A stretch of DNA of 64,000 nucleotides, from the NCBI GenBank assembly GCA_009767595.1, contig VSDK01022241.1:410452-474451 (forward strand), written 5' to 3'. This document shows, piece after piece, positions 1 through 11,204 of this stretch. The notes below the pieces were generated by a model. It was given only the letters and a program-made list of their open reading frames with translations. It searched no databases and was not told where the DNA came from. Within the stretch, counting starts at the first letter, position 1, and the number at the start of each line of letters is the position of its first letter. The stretch is from Symbiodinium kawagutii (Eukaryota; Sar; Dinophyceae; Suessiales; Symbiodiniaceae). The position numbers and the translations under genes were made by a program.

Positions 1-450
1 GGCTCGACAATCATGAAAAAAGATACTTCTGGATATGGATGTCATTCATGCGCAAGGGTAAAGCTACTTCCAGCCGTGGTTTCTGGCAACACATTGATCG
101 ATTCATTCTGCCCAGGCAAAATGCCCTTCAAAATACTCCACTGAAGGGGCCTTGGTAAGATGAACCATTCCAACATGCAGTTGCTCTATTTTGTGACTTC
201 ATGCAATGGCTTGGTTCCCACGGAAACATCCGAAGTCATGACAGTTCCAACGTTTGCCGGGATCCAAGGATGTTGAACATATCACCACATCAAACGCGAC
301 ATATTTTTCTATATCTATGTAGAGAGAGATGACAATTTTGATTAGATTTGATTGTACCGTAGGTACCATGTTTCAGTAACCATGAGGATACGATTCAATG
401 ATTTTGTCCACAAGTGATTTATAGACTCCCTGTTCAGACATTCTATATAG
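1..450. other. no gene recognised
   Basis: AT-leaning sequence with no convincing reading frame or RNA gene. It ends at a possible donor (ATATAG, then GTGGTTTG) that is also the left end of a family B element, so its last part may be the end of an upstream exon. Confidence 0.3.
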
Positions 451-572
451 GTGGTTTGCTTAGTTGTGTTCTCAAAATCGGGGAGCTCCCAAATCATCCA
501 ATATCAACCATTTAGAGTCATCAGTTCATAAACCATCCATTTTTAGGGGTTCCCATTGTGAGAAACCACCAG
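451..572 (+). mobile_element. family B TIR element, possible intron
   Basis: The left end reads GTGGTTTGCTTAGTTGTG then TCTCAAAATCGGGG. The right end reads GTGAGAAACCACCAG, a degenerate inverted repeat of the left. The centre holds the family signature CCCAAATCATCCAATAT and ATAAACCATCCATTTTTAGGGG. GT is at the first base and CAG at the last, so the whole element could be spliced as a 122-bp GT-AG intron. Confidence 0.55.
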
Positions 573-709
573 TTTGCTTCTTAACCCACTGGAGCTGTGG
601 GATGTCAGAGCACCGCATCAGGAGTTGAAGATGACTCTGACGAGGAGGAGTTCCTTGCGACGCTGCGATGATCCGTGCGTCGGATCTGCTGTCGGCGCAT
701 AGATGGGTA
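573..709 (+). CDS. candidate exon, GC-rich island
   Basis: GC rises sharply directly after the CACCAG end of the family B element. Two + frames are plausible. One runs from the acceptor through LLLNPLELWDVRAPHQ to a TAG near 707. The other holds an acidic stretch, VEDDSDEEEFLATLR, ending in TGA. The frame cannot be settled from sequence alone, and no family is recognised. Confidence 0.35.
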
Positions 710-789
710 GCCGCTCAGCTCGGCGCATGCGGTGATTGCCATGATGCGAATTCACTAGGATTCACTAGGACCATGATTGCAACATGATA

Positions 790-1014
790 CTAGTGATTCA
801 CTAGGGATTGCAAGTGATTAACTAGTGATTCGATCTTCCCCATAATCCTTTCAGTAAACCCATGAAGAACCCGCAGCTGTCTTTGCAATTGACAGTATGA
901 CTTCGACTCTATGCGCCTTCGTTTCGCGGGTGGAGTCGACTTTGGATTTGCTTGGGTCGCCAACAGAGACCGCCATGACGGGCCGGGGTCAAAAATGGTC
1001 CCCACAGGATGCAC
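790..1014 (-). CDS. candidate minus-strand exon (weak)
   Basis: A 74-codon minus-strand frame with a basic, nuclear-localisation-like stretch (PPAKRRRIESKS) and a helical-looking tail (QRQLRVLHGFTERIMGKIES). Its end merges with a small CACTAGTGATT repeat. Most supported exons in the window are on the + strand, so this may be a chance frame. Confidence 0.2.
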   Translation of the reverse strand: MHPVGTIFDPGPSWRSLLATQANPKSTPPAKRRRIESKSYCQLQRQLRVLHGFTERIMGKIESLVNHLQSLVNH

Positions 1015-1070
1015 TCAAAAACGCCCAATTTTAACCTAATAGTGAGTAATGTGAGTAATACACTTTGCAG

Positions 1071-1217
1071 GAAACTGATGGGTCTGGATCGGGTCGTATC
1101 AAGTCATCCAAAGTCGCATTCCTGACCGGTCACCGCCGGACCAAGATGCGCAAAAGACTGGCTGCTCCGAGTTCCAGCAGCTTGAAAATCAGACATGGAC
1201 CAGGAGAGACGAATTGA
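1071..1217 (+). CDS. candidate terminal exon, basic protein
   Basis: A clean acceptor (ATACACTTTGCAG) precedes 48 open codons ending in TGA. The product is rich in K, R and S (HRRTKMRKRLAAPSSSSLKI), as in a nuclear or RNA-binding tail. GC content is higher than on either side. No family is recognised. Confidence 0.4.
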   Translation, partial: ETDGSGSGRIKSSKVAFLTGHRRTKMRKRLAAPSSSSLKIRHGPGETN

Positions 1218-2273
1218 TAAGCCCAGAATTTTTAGATTTGTGGTTGGTCCATACCTCTAAAGTTTTTTTGATAACAATCATATATTTTGACCACCAAGCG
1301 TTTGATTTGTTGATTCTGTTTCAAACAGGGATGCATGATGATGCCACAAATTGTGGATGGCTTGAATTAAATTGCATCACCATCCTACTATTCTCGGTTG
1401 GTTCATGTTGGTTCTATTCATGCAGTGTGCAAGTAGTTGTTTATTTGATGCTACCTGTGATGGAAAAGAACAATCACGATGCCACAGTACCACAGCTATG
1501 ATCCATTCGAACTTCAAAGGAAGGTCTAACAGTTTAGGAGTAGCCAGTGAGGTGTTTGGTGAAATAGTATTGCGACTTCATGGATACTGAGAATGATGTG
1601 AGAATGAATAAGTGGTATTGATTGAACAAGGCAAGGCAACGGTGTTGTCAACATTAATTATCCCGCAAACCAATTGCGGTCTGACCGCAGCTGAAGAAGG
1701 CAAGCATGCAGCCAAGAAACCGTTATGACAGGACACGCACACACACACACACACACACACGTACACACATACACACATACACACGTTATGTTTTTGTGTG
1801 TGTGTGCGCGCGCATGAAAATGTAGGTATGTACCGTATGTACAAATAATCATGATAACGCAACTCAAACGCAACACACTTGTAATGTATAAATTAACACT
1901 AGCTCAGTGTAATGTAGTGAGATGTATGTTTGATAGTATTTGCTGCTGTAGGTATACATAGTGGGTTGTTGGTTTGAAACATTTTCTTAATTCTTGTTTG
2001 CTTGTAATTAACAAATTGTTGGTTGACAAACATTTTTTTCAGAAGGGTTCTAACCACCAACCAGATAGGAGTATATGGTTGTTTATCAAAAAAGAGGTAT
2101 CCCCAAATCATCCAATCATTGACGATTTGTAGTACTAAACTGACTATTTTTGGATTACCCCTATTTTGAGAAACCACCATATATTGGTCTTATTGTCTCA
2201 TTACCCCTATTATCAGCCAGATATTAAAGATGTTTCCCTCTCCCTTTCCATTGACATGTTTTTTCCGCTCCAG
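1218..2273. other. intergenic or intronic DNA with (AC)n tract
   Basis: No supported gene. A (CA/TG)n microsatellite lies at about 1738-1806 and produces the apparent Cys/Val-rich ORFs here. Family B-like sequence occupies about 2083-2180, running from GTTTATCAAAAAAGAGGTATCCCC to CCCCTATTTTGAGAAACCACC. Confidence 0.5.
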
Positions 2274-2396
2274 TTCCACGTTCCAAAACCCTGGCGCCAC
2301 ATCCTTAGTACAGCGTGGCCAGGTCGTGGTGGCGCAAAGCCCAGTGCTCTTTGAGGCGCGGCGAGGTTTTTCACGGCGTCATGGCTATGCTGCCTG
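2274..2396 (+). CDS. candidate exon
   Basis: A pyrimidine-rich acceptor (TGTTTTTTCCGCTCCAG) is followed by a GC-rich frame containing LVQRGQVVVAQSPVLFEARR and RRHGYAAWF. The right border is uncertain. GATCAACCCATGG just after it recurs near 2540, so that piece is repeat rather than exon. Family unknown. Confidence 0.35.
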
Positions 2397-2752
2397 GTTT
2401 CCGAGGGATCAACCCATGGGGAACCGGGGAATACCGGGGATGATAATGGTCAAGTTAGTCGTGGTTACTATAGTTATAGTAGTATAGTTACTATAGTAAC
2501 TAGTAGTTGTTAGTAGTAAAGTAGTGGTATATCCAAAGGATCAACCCATGGTCTCTATTTCCAAGGATTATGATGTTTGAGTTGGTAGAGGTCACTAAAG
2601 TGGTTGACATTCAGACTATAGTTATAAGTGAATACAGTAATTAATCCATATGGCTATGAATCGCTGGGATTTAACTGACAGGCTAGAACAAGCAATAAAG
2701 AATTAGTTCATGGAGTTTTAAGCGACGATCAGCTTCACCAATTGCTGGTCAG

Positions 2753-2861
2753 TTCTTTTCAAACGTGTGCGTCCAAGGAGGTCCAACACCGCTGCTTGCC
2801 ACATGTGCTTCTAGGCACAGGATCATCCAGCCCCGATTTCGAAGGCTTCGTGTTCAGGAGC
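2753..2861 (+). CDS. candidate exon
   Basis: After the acceptor GCTGGTCAG an open frame reads ASKEVQHRCLPHVLLGTG and SSPDFEGFVFR, then meets a GTACTA donor. The following 180 bases are ACTATAGTTACTATA-type low-complexity DNA, consistent with an intron leading to the exon at 3041. Confidence 0.35.
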
Positions 2862-3040
2862 GTACTACTAACTATAACAAGTACTATAGTTACTATAACT
2901 ATACTGCAAGTAGTATTCTTAGCAAGTGTTACTGTAGTTACTATGCTTACTATGGTTACTATGGTTACATCTGGCAGGTTACTTCGTTTTGGTTACTAGT
3001 AGTTGTTCATTCGCCCAATGAAACACGGTTCCTGCTTCAG

Positions 3041-3123
3041 ATGTTGGAGAAGATGCCGCTGACTGAGCTGCCCAAGGACGACGACAGAGTGTGTTGGGAA
3101 ACCAACTTGCCACAGGACCACCG
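3041..3123 (+). CDS. candidate exon
   Basis: The acceptor TTCCTGCTTCAG precedes MLEKMPLTELPKDDDR and VCWETNLPQDHR, ending at donor GTATAG. Ending the exon nine bases earlier, at CCACAG|GACC, would allow a phase-0 join to the frame starting at 3279 but needs a GA donor. Acidic and lysine-rich, with no recognised family. Confidence 0.4.
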
Positions 3124-3278
3124 GTATAGTCTTCTGATATATGTAGTGACGTGTAGCGATTTTTTTCTAAGTTGAGGGGTTACTTACATATGTTTTCTAA
3201 GATTAAGGGTTAAATATATTCAAGGGATGAACTACTATTTATATACAAGGGATTAACTACTTTTCCCCTGCGCCACAG

Positions 3279-3427
3279 CTTGTGATCTTGCCGAACCATG
3301 GAGTCCAAAGTGAAGATTTGAACCCCGGTGATGGTGATGACCCCAAGGGTTCCAGGAGAAAGTCACAGCTGCCTTGATCCGTGTGGATGAACGGATTTCG
3401 CAAGAGGCGAGCATTCAGCTGCCGTGA
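3279..3427 (+). CDS. candidate exon or two small exons
   Basis: Directly after CGCCACAG an open frame reads LVILPNHGVQSEDLNPGDGD and stops. A second frame, entered at TTCCAG (3355), reads VTAALIRVDERISQEASI and stops at 3427. A GTAAG lies just beyond (about 3432). Whether these are one exon with an indel, two exons or alternatives cannot be decided here. Confidence 0.3.
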
Positions 3428-3539
3428 ACTCCGTAAGAATTGTTGGACAAACTGTCTTGATGGGTTGAAGTGATGTTATTTTTTCAATATGGTTGTAAAT
3501 TTACTGAAATTATCATTTTCATGATCAATCTTACTAAAT

Positions 3540-4040
3540 CATGATGCGTAATCTCAGTAGAGCGAAACAGGAAGCATTTCCCTCGCAAATCATGGGATAC
3601 CAAGACTTGGGTGTAGAGCCATCCAAAAAACAAAAGCTGGCAGTAAGGTGGAAATTAAGAACCGCAATTCCGCCATCGCAAGTTATGGGGTCGATAGTGG
3701 TGAACCATTCAAAAGGACTACAATGGCTATATGGACTCAGATTCTCCAGAACAGGCGGTAGGGTTTACCACCGGTGTATACTAGTCTAAGGTTCACAATT
3801 TGAATCAAAAGGACAATGACTTGGACTCCCTTTTCAGGTGGTATGGCTAGACGGTTATGACGGTTCATGGTGAACAATTGTACAACACTGCAATAGCGCA
3901 GCCAATCCAAGCACCATGAAATTGTGTATTGCATGAGGGTTGGTTGGAGGTTGCAGGAAAGCACAATGCAAATGCCATACGGTATGGAAAAGTCTTCGGA
4001 TCCCGTGCCGTCCCCTCCGATATAAAATGAGATACTGTAC
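3540..4040. other. no supported gene
   Basis: ORFs of 82 codons (+) and 118 codons (-) overlap here. Neither has splice borders, compositional shift or recognisable motifs, and both are within chance expectation for this base composition. Confidence 0.4.
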
Positions 4041-4178
4041 ACATTATGCACTTTAAAGGTTCGGCAGGTATGGTGAAGTGTCATTGTTTTCACAGACTTG
4101 TGCCACAGCGTCTGTTTTGGTGTTTTGGCTCAAGATCCAAAACGGCCTGGTATAGGTCGTGCACAGACTGTGCAAGCA
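4041..4178. repeat. 138-bp direct repeat, left copy
   Basis: Nearly identical to 8849-8986; I see two mismatches. On the minus strand it encodes SVHDLYQAVLDLEPKHQNRR after an acceptor-like GTGCTTGCACAG. On the + strand it contains TTTTGGCTCAAG, the last 12 bases of the dinoflagellate spliced leader. The two copies bracket the minisatellite exactly. Confidence 0.85.
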
Positions 4179-4281
4179 CTGTCAGTGCTAGGTGTGACTC
4201 ACCTTCGGCTTTTTCTGCCATGTCGGCTCTTAGTGCCTCTGAGCGCTTGGTGGTGGCTACGGAGGAGGATGCGGCTGGCAT
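4090..4281 (-). CDS. candidate minus-strand coding segment
   Basis: A 63-codon frame whose first part (TTKRSEALRADMAEKAEGES) and second part (SVHDLYQAVLDLEPKHQNRR) both look protein-like. A GGTGAGT donor-like site and a TTGCACAG acceptor-like site lie inside, so it may be two exons. The second part is duplicated at 8896-8986. Confidence 0.25.
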   Translation of the reverse strand: MPAASSSVATTKRSEALRADMAEKAEGESHLALTVLAQSVHDLYQAVLDLEPKHQNRRCGTSL

Positions 4282-7200
4282 GGTATGTCAAACCTTACGG
4301 CGCAGTGGCAGTTCATCTTCGATCCGTGTACATAGCTAAGTCTCAATCCTTGTCTGGGACGTGGCTGACATGATATGTCAAACCTCTCGGTGTAGCGGCA
4401 GTTCATCTTCGATCCGTGTACATAGCTGAGTTTCCATCCTTGTGGGGTGAGGCTGGTGTGGTATGACAAACCTCTCGGTGCAGTGGCAGTTCATCTTCGA
4501 TCCGTGTACATAGCTAAGTCTCAATCCTTGTCTGGGACGTGGCTGACATGATATGTCAAACCTCTCGGTGTAGCGGCAGTTCATCTTCGATCCGTGTACA
4601 CAGCTGAGTCTCAATCCTTGTCTTGGGATGCGGCTGACATGGTATGTCAAACCTCTCGGTGTAGCGGCAGTTCCTGTTCGATCCGTGTACATAGCTGAGT
4701 CTCCATCTTTGTCTGGGATCATCCTTGTCTGGGATGAGGCTGACATGGTATGTCAAACCTCTCGGTGCAGTGGCAGTTCATCTTCGATCCGTGTACACAG
4801 CTGAGTCTCAATCCTTGTCTTGGGATGCGGCTGACATGGTATGTCAAACCTCTCGGTGTAGCGGCAGTTCATCTTCGATCCGTGTACATAGCTGAGTCTC
4901 CAACCTTGTCTGGGATCATCCTTGTCTTGGATGAGGCTGACATGGTAAGTCAAACCTCTCGGTGCAATGGCAGTTCATCTTCGATCCGTGTACATTGCGG
5001 AGTTTCAATCCTTGCCTGGGACGCGGCTGACATGGCATGTCAAACCTCTCGGTGTAGCGGCAGTTCAGCTTCGATCTGTGTACATTGCTCAGTCTCCATC
5101 CTTGTCTGGGATCATCCTTGTCTAGGATGAGGCTGACATTGGATGTCGAACCTCTCGGCGCAGCGGCAGTTCATTTTCGATCCGTGAGCATCGCTGAGTC
5201 TGAGTCCTTGTCTGGGATGCGGCTGACATGGTATGCCAAACCTCTCGGTGTAGGCAGCGGTGCATCTTCGATCCATGTGCATCGCTCAGTCTCCATCCTT
5301 GTCTGGGATAGGTTGACATGGTATGTCACACCTCTCGGTGTAGCGGCAGTTCATTTTTCGATCCGTGTGCATCGCTGAGTCTCCATCCTGTCTGGGATCA
5401 TCCTTGTCTGGGATGCGGCTGACATGGTATGTCAAACCTCTCGGTGTAGCGGCAGTTCATTTTTCGATCCGTGTGCATCGCTGAGTCTCCATCCTGTCTG
5501 GGATCATCCTTGTCTGGGATGAGGCTGACATGGTATGTCAAACCTCTCGGTGCAGTGGCAGTTCATCTTCGATCCGTGTACACAGCTGAGTCTCAATCCT
5601 TGTCTGGGATGCGGCTGGCGTGGTGGGTCAAAACCTCTCTGTGTAGCGGCAGTTCAGCTTCGATCGGTGTACGTAGCTCAGTCTCCATCCTTGTTTGGGA
5701 TCATCCTTGTCTAGGATGAGGCTGCCATGGTATGTCAAGCCTGTCGGTGCAGTGGCAGTTCATCTTCGATCCATGTACATAGCTGAGTCTCAGGTCCTGT
5801 TCTGGGATGCGGCTGGCATGGTGTGTCAAACCTCTTGTAGCGGCAGTTCAGCTTCGATCGGTGTACGTAGCTCAGTCTCCATCCTTGTTTGGGATCATCC
5901 TTGTCTGGGACAAGGCTGACATGGTATGTCAAACCTCTCGGTGCAGCGGCAGTTCCTCTTCGATCCGTGTACACAGCTGAGTCTCAATCCTTGTCTTGGG
6001 ATGCGGCTGACATGGTATGTCAAACCTCTGGGTGTAGCGGCAGTTCAGATTTGTGTGCCTAGCTCAGTCTCCATCCTTTTTTTTTTGTGGGATCATCCTT
6101 GTCTGGGACAAGGCTGACATGGTATGTCAAACCTCTCGGTGCATCGGCAGTTCATCTTCGATCCGTGTACGCAGCTGAGTCTCAATCCTTGTATGGGATG
6201 CGGCTGACATGGTATGTCAAACCTCTCGGTGTAGCGGCAGTTCATCTTCGATCGGTGTACATAGCTCAGTCTCCTTCCTTGTCTGGGATCATCCTTGTCT
6301 GAGATGAGGCTGACGTGGTATGTCAAACCTCTCGGTGTAGCGGCAGGTCATCTTCGATCCGTGTACACAGCTGAGTTTCAATCCTTGTCTGGGATGAGGC
6401 TGACATGGGATGTCAAACCTCTCGGTGTAGCGGCAGTTCATATTGGATCCGTGTACATAGCTCAGTGTCCATCCTTGTCTGGGATCATCCTTGTCTGAGA
6501 TGAGGCTGACATGGTGTGTCAAACCTCGCGGTGCAGTGGCAGTTCATCTTCGATCCGCGTACATAGCTGAGTCTCAATTCTTGTCTGGGATCATCCTTGT
6601 TTGGGATGAGGCTGACGTGGTATGTCAAACCTCTCGGTGTAGCGGCAGTTCATCTTCGATCGGTGTACGTAGCTCAGTCTCCGTTCTTGTCTGGGATTAT
6701 CCTTGTCTGGGATGAGGCTGACCAGGTATGTGAAACCTCTCAGGGTAGCGGCAGTTCATCTTCGATCGGTGTACGTAGCTCAGTCTCCATCCTTGTCTGG
6801 GATCACCCCTGTCTGGGATGAGGCTGACATGGTATGTCAGCCCTCTCGTTGTAGCGGCAGTTCATCTTCGATCCATTTGCGTCGCTCAGTCTCCATCCTT
6901 GTCTGGGATCATCCTTGTCTGGGATGAGGCTGACATGGTATGTCAAACCTCTCGGTGTAGGGGCAGGTCCCTTGTCTGAGATCATCCTTGTCTGGGATGA
7001 GGCTGACGTGGGATGTCAAACCTCTCGGTGCAGTGGCAGTTCATCTTCGATCCGTGTACACAGCTGAGGCTCAATCCTTGTCTGGGATGCGGCTGACATG
7101 GTATGTCAAACCTCTCGGTGTAGGGGCGGTTCATCTTCGATCTGTGTGCATAAGTGAGTCTCCATCCTTGTCTGGGATCATCCTTGTCTGAGATGAAGCT

Positions 7201-8585
7201 GACATGGTATGCCAAACCTCTCGGTCCAGTGGCAGCCCATCTTCGATCCATCAGTCTCCATCCTTTGGTGGGATCATCCATGCCTGGGATGAGGCTGACG
7301 TGGTATGTCAAACCTCTCGGTGTAGCGGCAGTTCATCTTCGATCCGTGTACATAGCTCAGTCTCCATCCTTGTCTGGGATGCGGCTGACATGGTATGTCA
7401 AACCTCTCGGCGTAGCGGCAGTTCATCTTCGATCCGTGTACATAGCTGAGTCTCCAACCTTGTCTGGGATCATCCTTGTCTGGGATGAGGCTGACATGGT
7501 ATGCCAAACCTCTCGGTGCAGTGACAGTTCAATTTCCATCCGTGTACATAGCTCAGTGTCCATCCTTGTCTGGGATCATCCTTGTCTGGGATGAGGCTGA
7601 CATAGTATGCCCAAACTCTCGGTGCAGTGGCAGTTCATCTTAGATCCGTGTACATAGCTGAGTCTCAATCCAATCCTTGTCTGTGGTGCAGCTGACATGG
7701 TATGTCAAACCTCTCGGTGTAGCCGCAGTTCAGATTTGTGTGCATAGCTCAGTCTCCATCCTTTTTTTTTGGGATCATCCTTGTCTGGGACAAGGCTGAC
7801 ATGGTATGTCAAACTTCTCGGTGCAGTGGCAGTTCATGTTCCATCCGTGTACATAGCTGAGTCTCAATCCCTGTCTGAGATGGGGCTGACATGGTAAGTC
7901 AAACCTCTCGGTGTAGCAGCAGTTCATCTTCGATCCGTGTACAAAGCTCCGTCTCCATCCTTGTCTGGGATCTTCCTTGTCTGGGATGAGGCTGACATGG
8001 TATGCCAAACCTCTCGGTGCAGTGGCAGTTCATGTTCCATCCGTGTACATAGCTGAGCCTCAGTCCTGGGATGCGGCTGACATGGTATGTCAAACTTCTC
8101 GGTGCAGTGGCAGTTCATCTTCGATCCGTGTGCAAAGCTGAGTCTCAATCCTTGTCTGGGATGCGGCTGACATGGTAAGGCAAACCTCTCGGTGCAGTGG
8201 CAGTTCATCTTCGATCCGTGTACATAGCTCAGTGTCCATCCTTGTCTGGGATCATCCTTGTCTGAGATGAGGCTGACTTGGAATGGTATGTCAAACCTCT
8301 CGGTGCAGAGGCAGTTTAATTTCGATTCTATTTTTGATCCGCGTACAAAGCTGAGTCTCAGTCCTTGTTTGGGATGTTTCTGACATGACACGTCCAACCT
8401 TGCGGTGTAGAGGCAGTTCACGTTCGGTCCGTGTGCAGACCCTGGTTTCTTTCCTTGTCCAGGAACCGGCCGCGTGTTTACAAAACTGGCATGGTATGTG
8501 AAACCTCTAGGTGCGGTGGCAAGTCGTTTTCGACCCGTGCGTATAGCTAAGTTTCCATCTTTGTCGAGGATGCAGCCTGCATCGC
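4260..8585. repeat. minisatellite array, about 90/106-bp units
   Basis: Roughly 45 tandem copies built around TGACATGGTATGTCAAACC, CTCGGTGTAGCGGCAGTTCA, TCTTCGATCCGTGTACATAG and CTGAGTCTCCATCCTTGTCT. Long units carry an extra ATCATCCTTGTCTGGG, an internal duplication of the preceding unit end, giving about 106 instead of about 90 bp. Many units differ at a few positions, so the array is old enough to have diverged. The numerous 60-80 codon ORFs inside it on both strands are by-products of the repeat. Confidence 0.95.
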
Positions 8586-8848
8586 CCGCTTTATTTTTGA
8601 TTCGTTTCTTCAATTTCTTTAGTGCTTTGGATGAAATGCATTGGGATAGTTGGCTACATCGGTATGCAGGTTGTGGTCGGTGCACCACACTGTGTCAGTA
8701 TGACACTGTGTCAGTATGACACTGGTCAGTATGACCAACATGACCCAAAGCACGTACTGGATAGCAGTCGGCTTGCGTCTGAACATCTCGAAATCACTCA
8801 TTGCTTGGAGGAAGAAAAAGAAACCTGCCTGTGCGCCAAGCATTGAAA
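8586..8848. other. array edge with short tandem repeat
   Basis: No gene supported. About 8692-8738 holds three imperfect copies of GTGTCAGTATGACACT. The stretch joins the degenerate end of the minisatellite to the right direct repeat. Confidence 0.4.
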
Positions 8849-8986
8849 ACATTATGCGCTTTAAAGGTTCGGCAGGTATGGTGAAGTGCCATTGTTTTCA
8901 CAGACTTGTGCCACAGCGTCTGTTTTGGTGTTTTGGCTCAAGATCCAAAACGGCCTGGTATAGGTCGTGCACAGACTGTGCAAGCA
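8849..8986. repeat. 138-bp direct repeat, right copy
   Basis: Second copy of 4041-4178. Identity stops abruptly at both ends: ACATTATGC on the left and GTGCAAGCA on the right. Here the minus-strand frame SVHDLYQAVLDLEP is preceded by CCTGCAAAATGCTTGCACAG. The copies lie 4808 bases apart in the same orientation. Confidence 0.85.
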
Positions 8987-9055
8987 TTTTGCAGGTAATG
9001 ATAGAGGATGCTACCCTCATACGTAGGTAGCATCCAGCAATTCTGAGTGTAGGTG

Positions 9056-9262
9056 CTATGTTTTTTTGGTTGAAAGTTTTTCCCAGCTCCAAAATACATA
9101 ATGATACTGGCTCCAAGCGGACCGTGGATTGCTTGGATTCTCGCAGTTTGGGAACCTAAATGCGAACTGCATACCATGTAAGATGTGTAGGCAGGCTTGC
9201 GCATTTTCATACACAACAAGTGACACTGCTCCCAGCTCAAAATGCGCTAGTGAGCACAACAT
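9056..9262 (-). CDS. candidate minus-strand exon (weak)
   Basis: A 68-codon frame just upstream (on the minus strand) of the duplicated segment. It contains FELGAVSLVVYENAQACLHI and aromatic-rich WSQYHYVFWSWEK. It could be the exon before the duplicated one. Length alone is not significant. Confidence 0.2.
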   Translation of the reverse strand: MLCSLAHFELGAVSLVVYENAQACLHILHGMQFAFRFPNCENPSNPRSAWSQYHYVFWSWEKLSTKKT

Positions 9263-10878
9263 TCATGAACCCGTGTTCAATGTTTGTTTTGTTCTGTATT
9301 TTTCTTACATCCTTCTATGGTTTGTGAGAATAGATTATACAGCTCAGCTTGACAAGTATGTTTGGATATATACACTAACTAAATTAAATTCTCAATATAT
9401 CATTGTATATACATATACTGTATTTATATATATATATATATATTTATTTAGATAAATAGATATGTGTATATTTGTTAAATATATATTTAGATATATATAT
9501 ATATTTATTTAGATTCATTTATATATATATATATATTTAGATATATATATATATATTTAGATATATATATTTATATTTAGATATATATATATATATATAT
9601 TTAGATATATAGAAATATATAAACACACATTCCTACTGAATCGAATACCTCCTTTTTTGTGTGTTGAACAAAAAAACCTGGTTATTTAAAAAACCTGTTT
9701 TTTTTGATATAGCAGTTGTTTCATGATTTTACTTGTGATATGGGTGTATTTTGTTAGGGGTTGAACATACTCATGTTGCAGATGTTAGTAATATGTTGGA
9801 ATCTCCCATATTATCACTTTGCCATGATGATGATGGTAACCGATTGTAATAGGACTTCATTTGTTTGTAATAGGTTAATAGGTTGTAATCCATGGGTTCA
9901 CCACGTTTCACTGAATGTATGCAACTCTTCAATGCTCAAGATACCCACACCTTCATGTACATTGTTCCTTCACTGGTTGTGTTGTTCATCTTAGATTGGA
10001 AGAAGTACAACCCGGATGAATATCGATCGATATTTTCGATACCATCAGGGGCATCAACCCAGTGTATGGGCACCAAGTCCCAGATTGTCTGTAAGAGATG
10101 TAAAGCGTCAACCGAAATTCCACATTGATCGATGAAAGTAATTCAAGTCTGAGATTGGTAGTTGTGATTTATAAGTTAATGAAAACCATCATTGGAATCA
10201 TGTTTGGAAAACAAGGTTTTGTCGAACTCGGAATCAGACTTTTCTCGGTTAAGTTGGCTTTCATAACAGACTATGTTCAATTTTGGCACTTTTAACCCGT
10301 AATTTGCCATAATCGAGAAAAAGCTGGTAAATATTAGTTTTTATCGGGTTTTTTTAAGTTTCCACCCATAAAGAATTATGGGTTTTTTCGTAGTCGTAAT
10401 TTTTGCGTAATTCACCCATAAAATCCCGTAATTCACCGATAAAAAATTATGGGTTATTTGAGTGAACACCTGTTTTTTGTTGAATTTTATAAAGATTTCA
10501 TCCAATTTTACAAAGGTTTTGATCAAACTTTATCAGACTTTGTTGGCTCTCTATAATGCTTATCAGCTTTGGTGCTCAAAACACATGGCCGCAAAAAGCT
10601 TCAAGATTGAATATGTACGTGTTGCAAAAGCAACAACTGCCAATTAGGAATGAACAGCTGAAACAACTGAGCATCATGTGGGGAAAATGTTTTGGCCGAA
10701 AATATGTTGTGATCTCATGGTATGTGACTGCAAGAAACGACATGGTGTTGCTCACAGCTTGAACGGTACGATGCACTCCTCAAAATTCCTTGTTTATCAA
10801 CATTGGGCTTTTGATGAACTTCCGGTAGCCCAAACCAGTCTAATCTTGGGTGACTGATCGACCTATGACTTTTTTGAG
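9263..10878. other. AT-rich non-coding stretch with (TA)n
   Basis: About 9415-9620 is a TATATA/TTTAGATA microsatellite. About 10360-10455 holds imperfect hairpins built on ACCCATAA ... TTATGGGT. No convincing gene. Confidence 0.6.
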
Positions 10879-10939
10879 GGCTGACGCCCAGAAAAACATG
10901 GTCAGTTGCCAGTTGAAGAAGTCCAATGTGCTTGTTTGA
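10879..10939 (+). CDS. candidate small exon
   Basis: A pyrimidine tract and AG (ATGACTTTTTTGAG) precede ADAQKNMVSCQLKKSNVLV and TGA. The opposite strand is also open for 91 codons here, so strand is uncertain. Confidence 0.2.
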
Positions 10940-11204
10940 AGGTGGTGGAAAAAATGAAGTGAAGTGATGGGGCAGGCATTGGCCTGACATGTGCTTTGAT
11001 GGTTCACAAGATAATCCTGAAAGAGCGCACTAAAAGACATCAATTTTCTAAAAACCTGTCCTGGTTTTTCAGGAAAACCTGGAAAAAAGCAGGTTATGGA
11101 TTCTCAAGGTTTGTATATCACTGCATAAAATTGCTTATCACCACAACATCTCCCGCCATTCTGAAATCCCGGTTCCTTTGGATCGCCCCCGGTCGCTGCT
11201 CCAG

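Noticed and set aside
4260..8585. CRISPR array
   Set aside because: Regular repeats, but contiguous rather than spaced by unique spacers, units are too long, and the DNA is eukaryotic in character.
4257..8688. Dozens of 60-250 codon ORFs on both strands in the minisatellite
   Set aside because: They repeat with the array period, shift frame between 90- and 106-bp units and have no start or end signals. They are products of the repeat.
9415..9620. AT-rich replication origin or promoter
   Set aside because: A plain (TA)n/TTTAGATA microsatellite with no other supporting signal.
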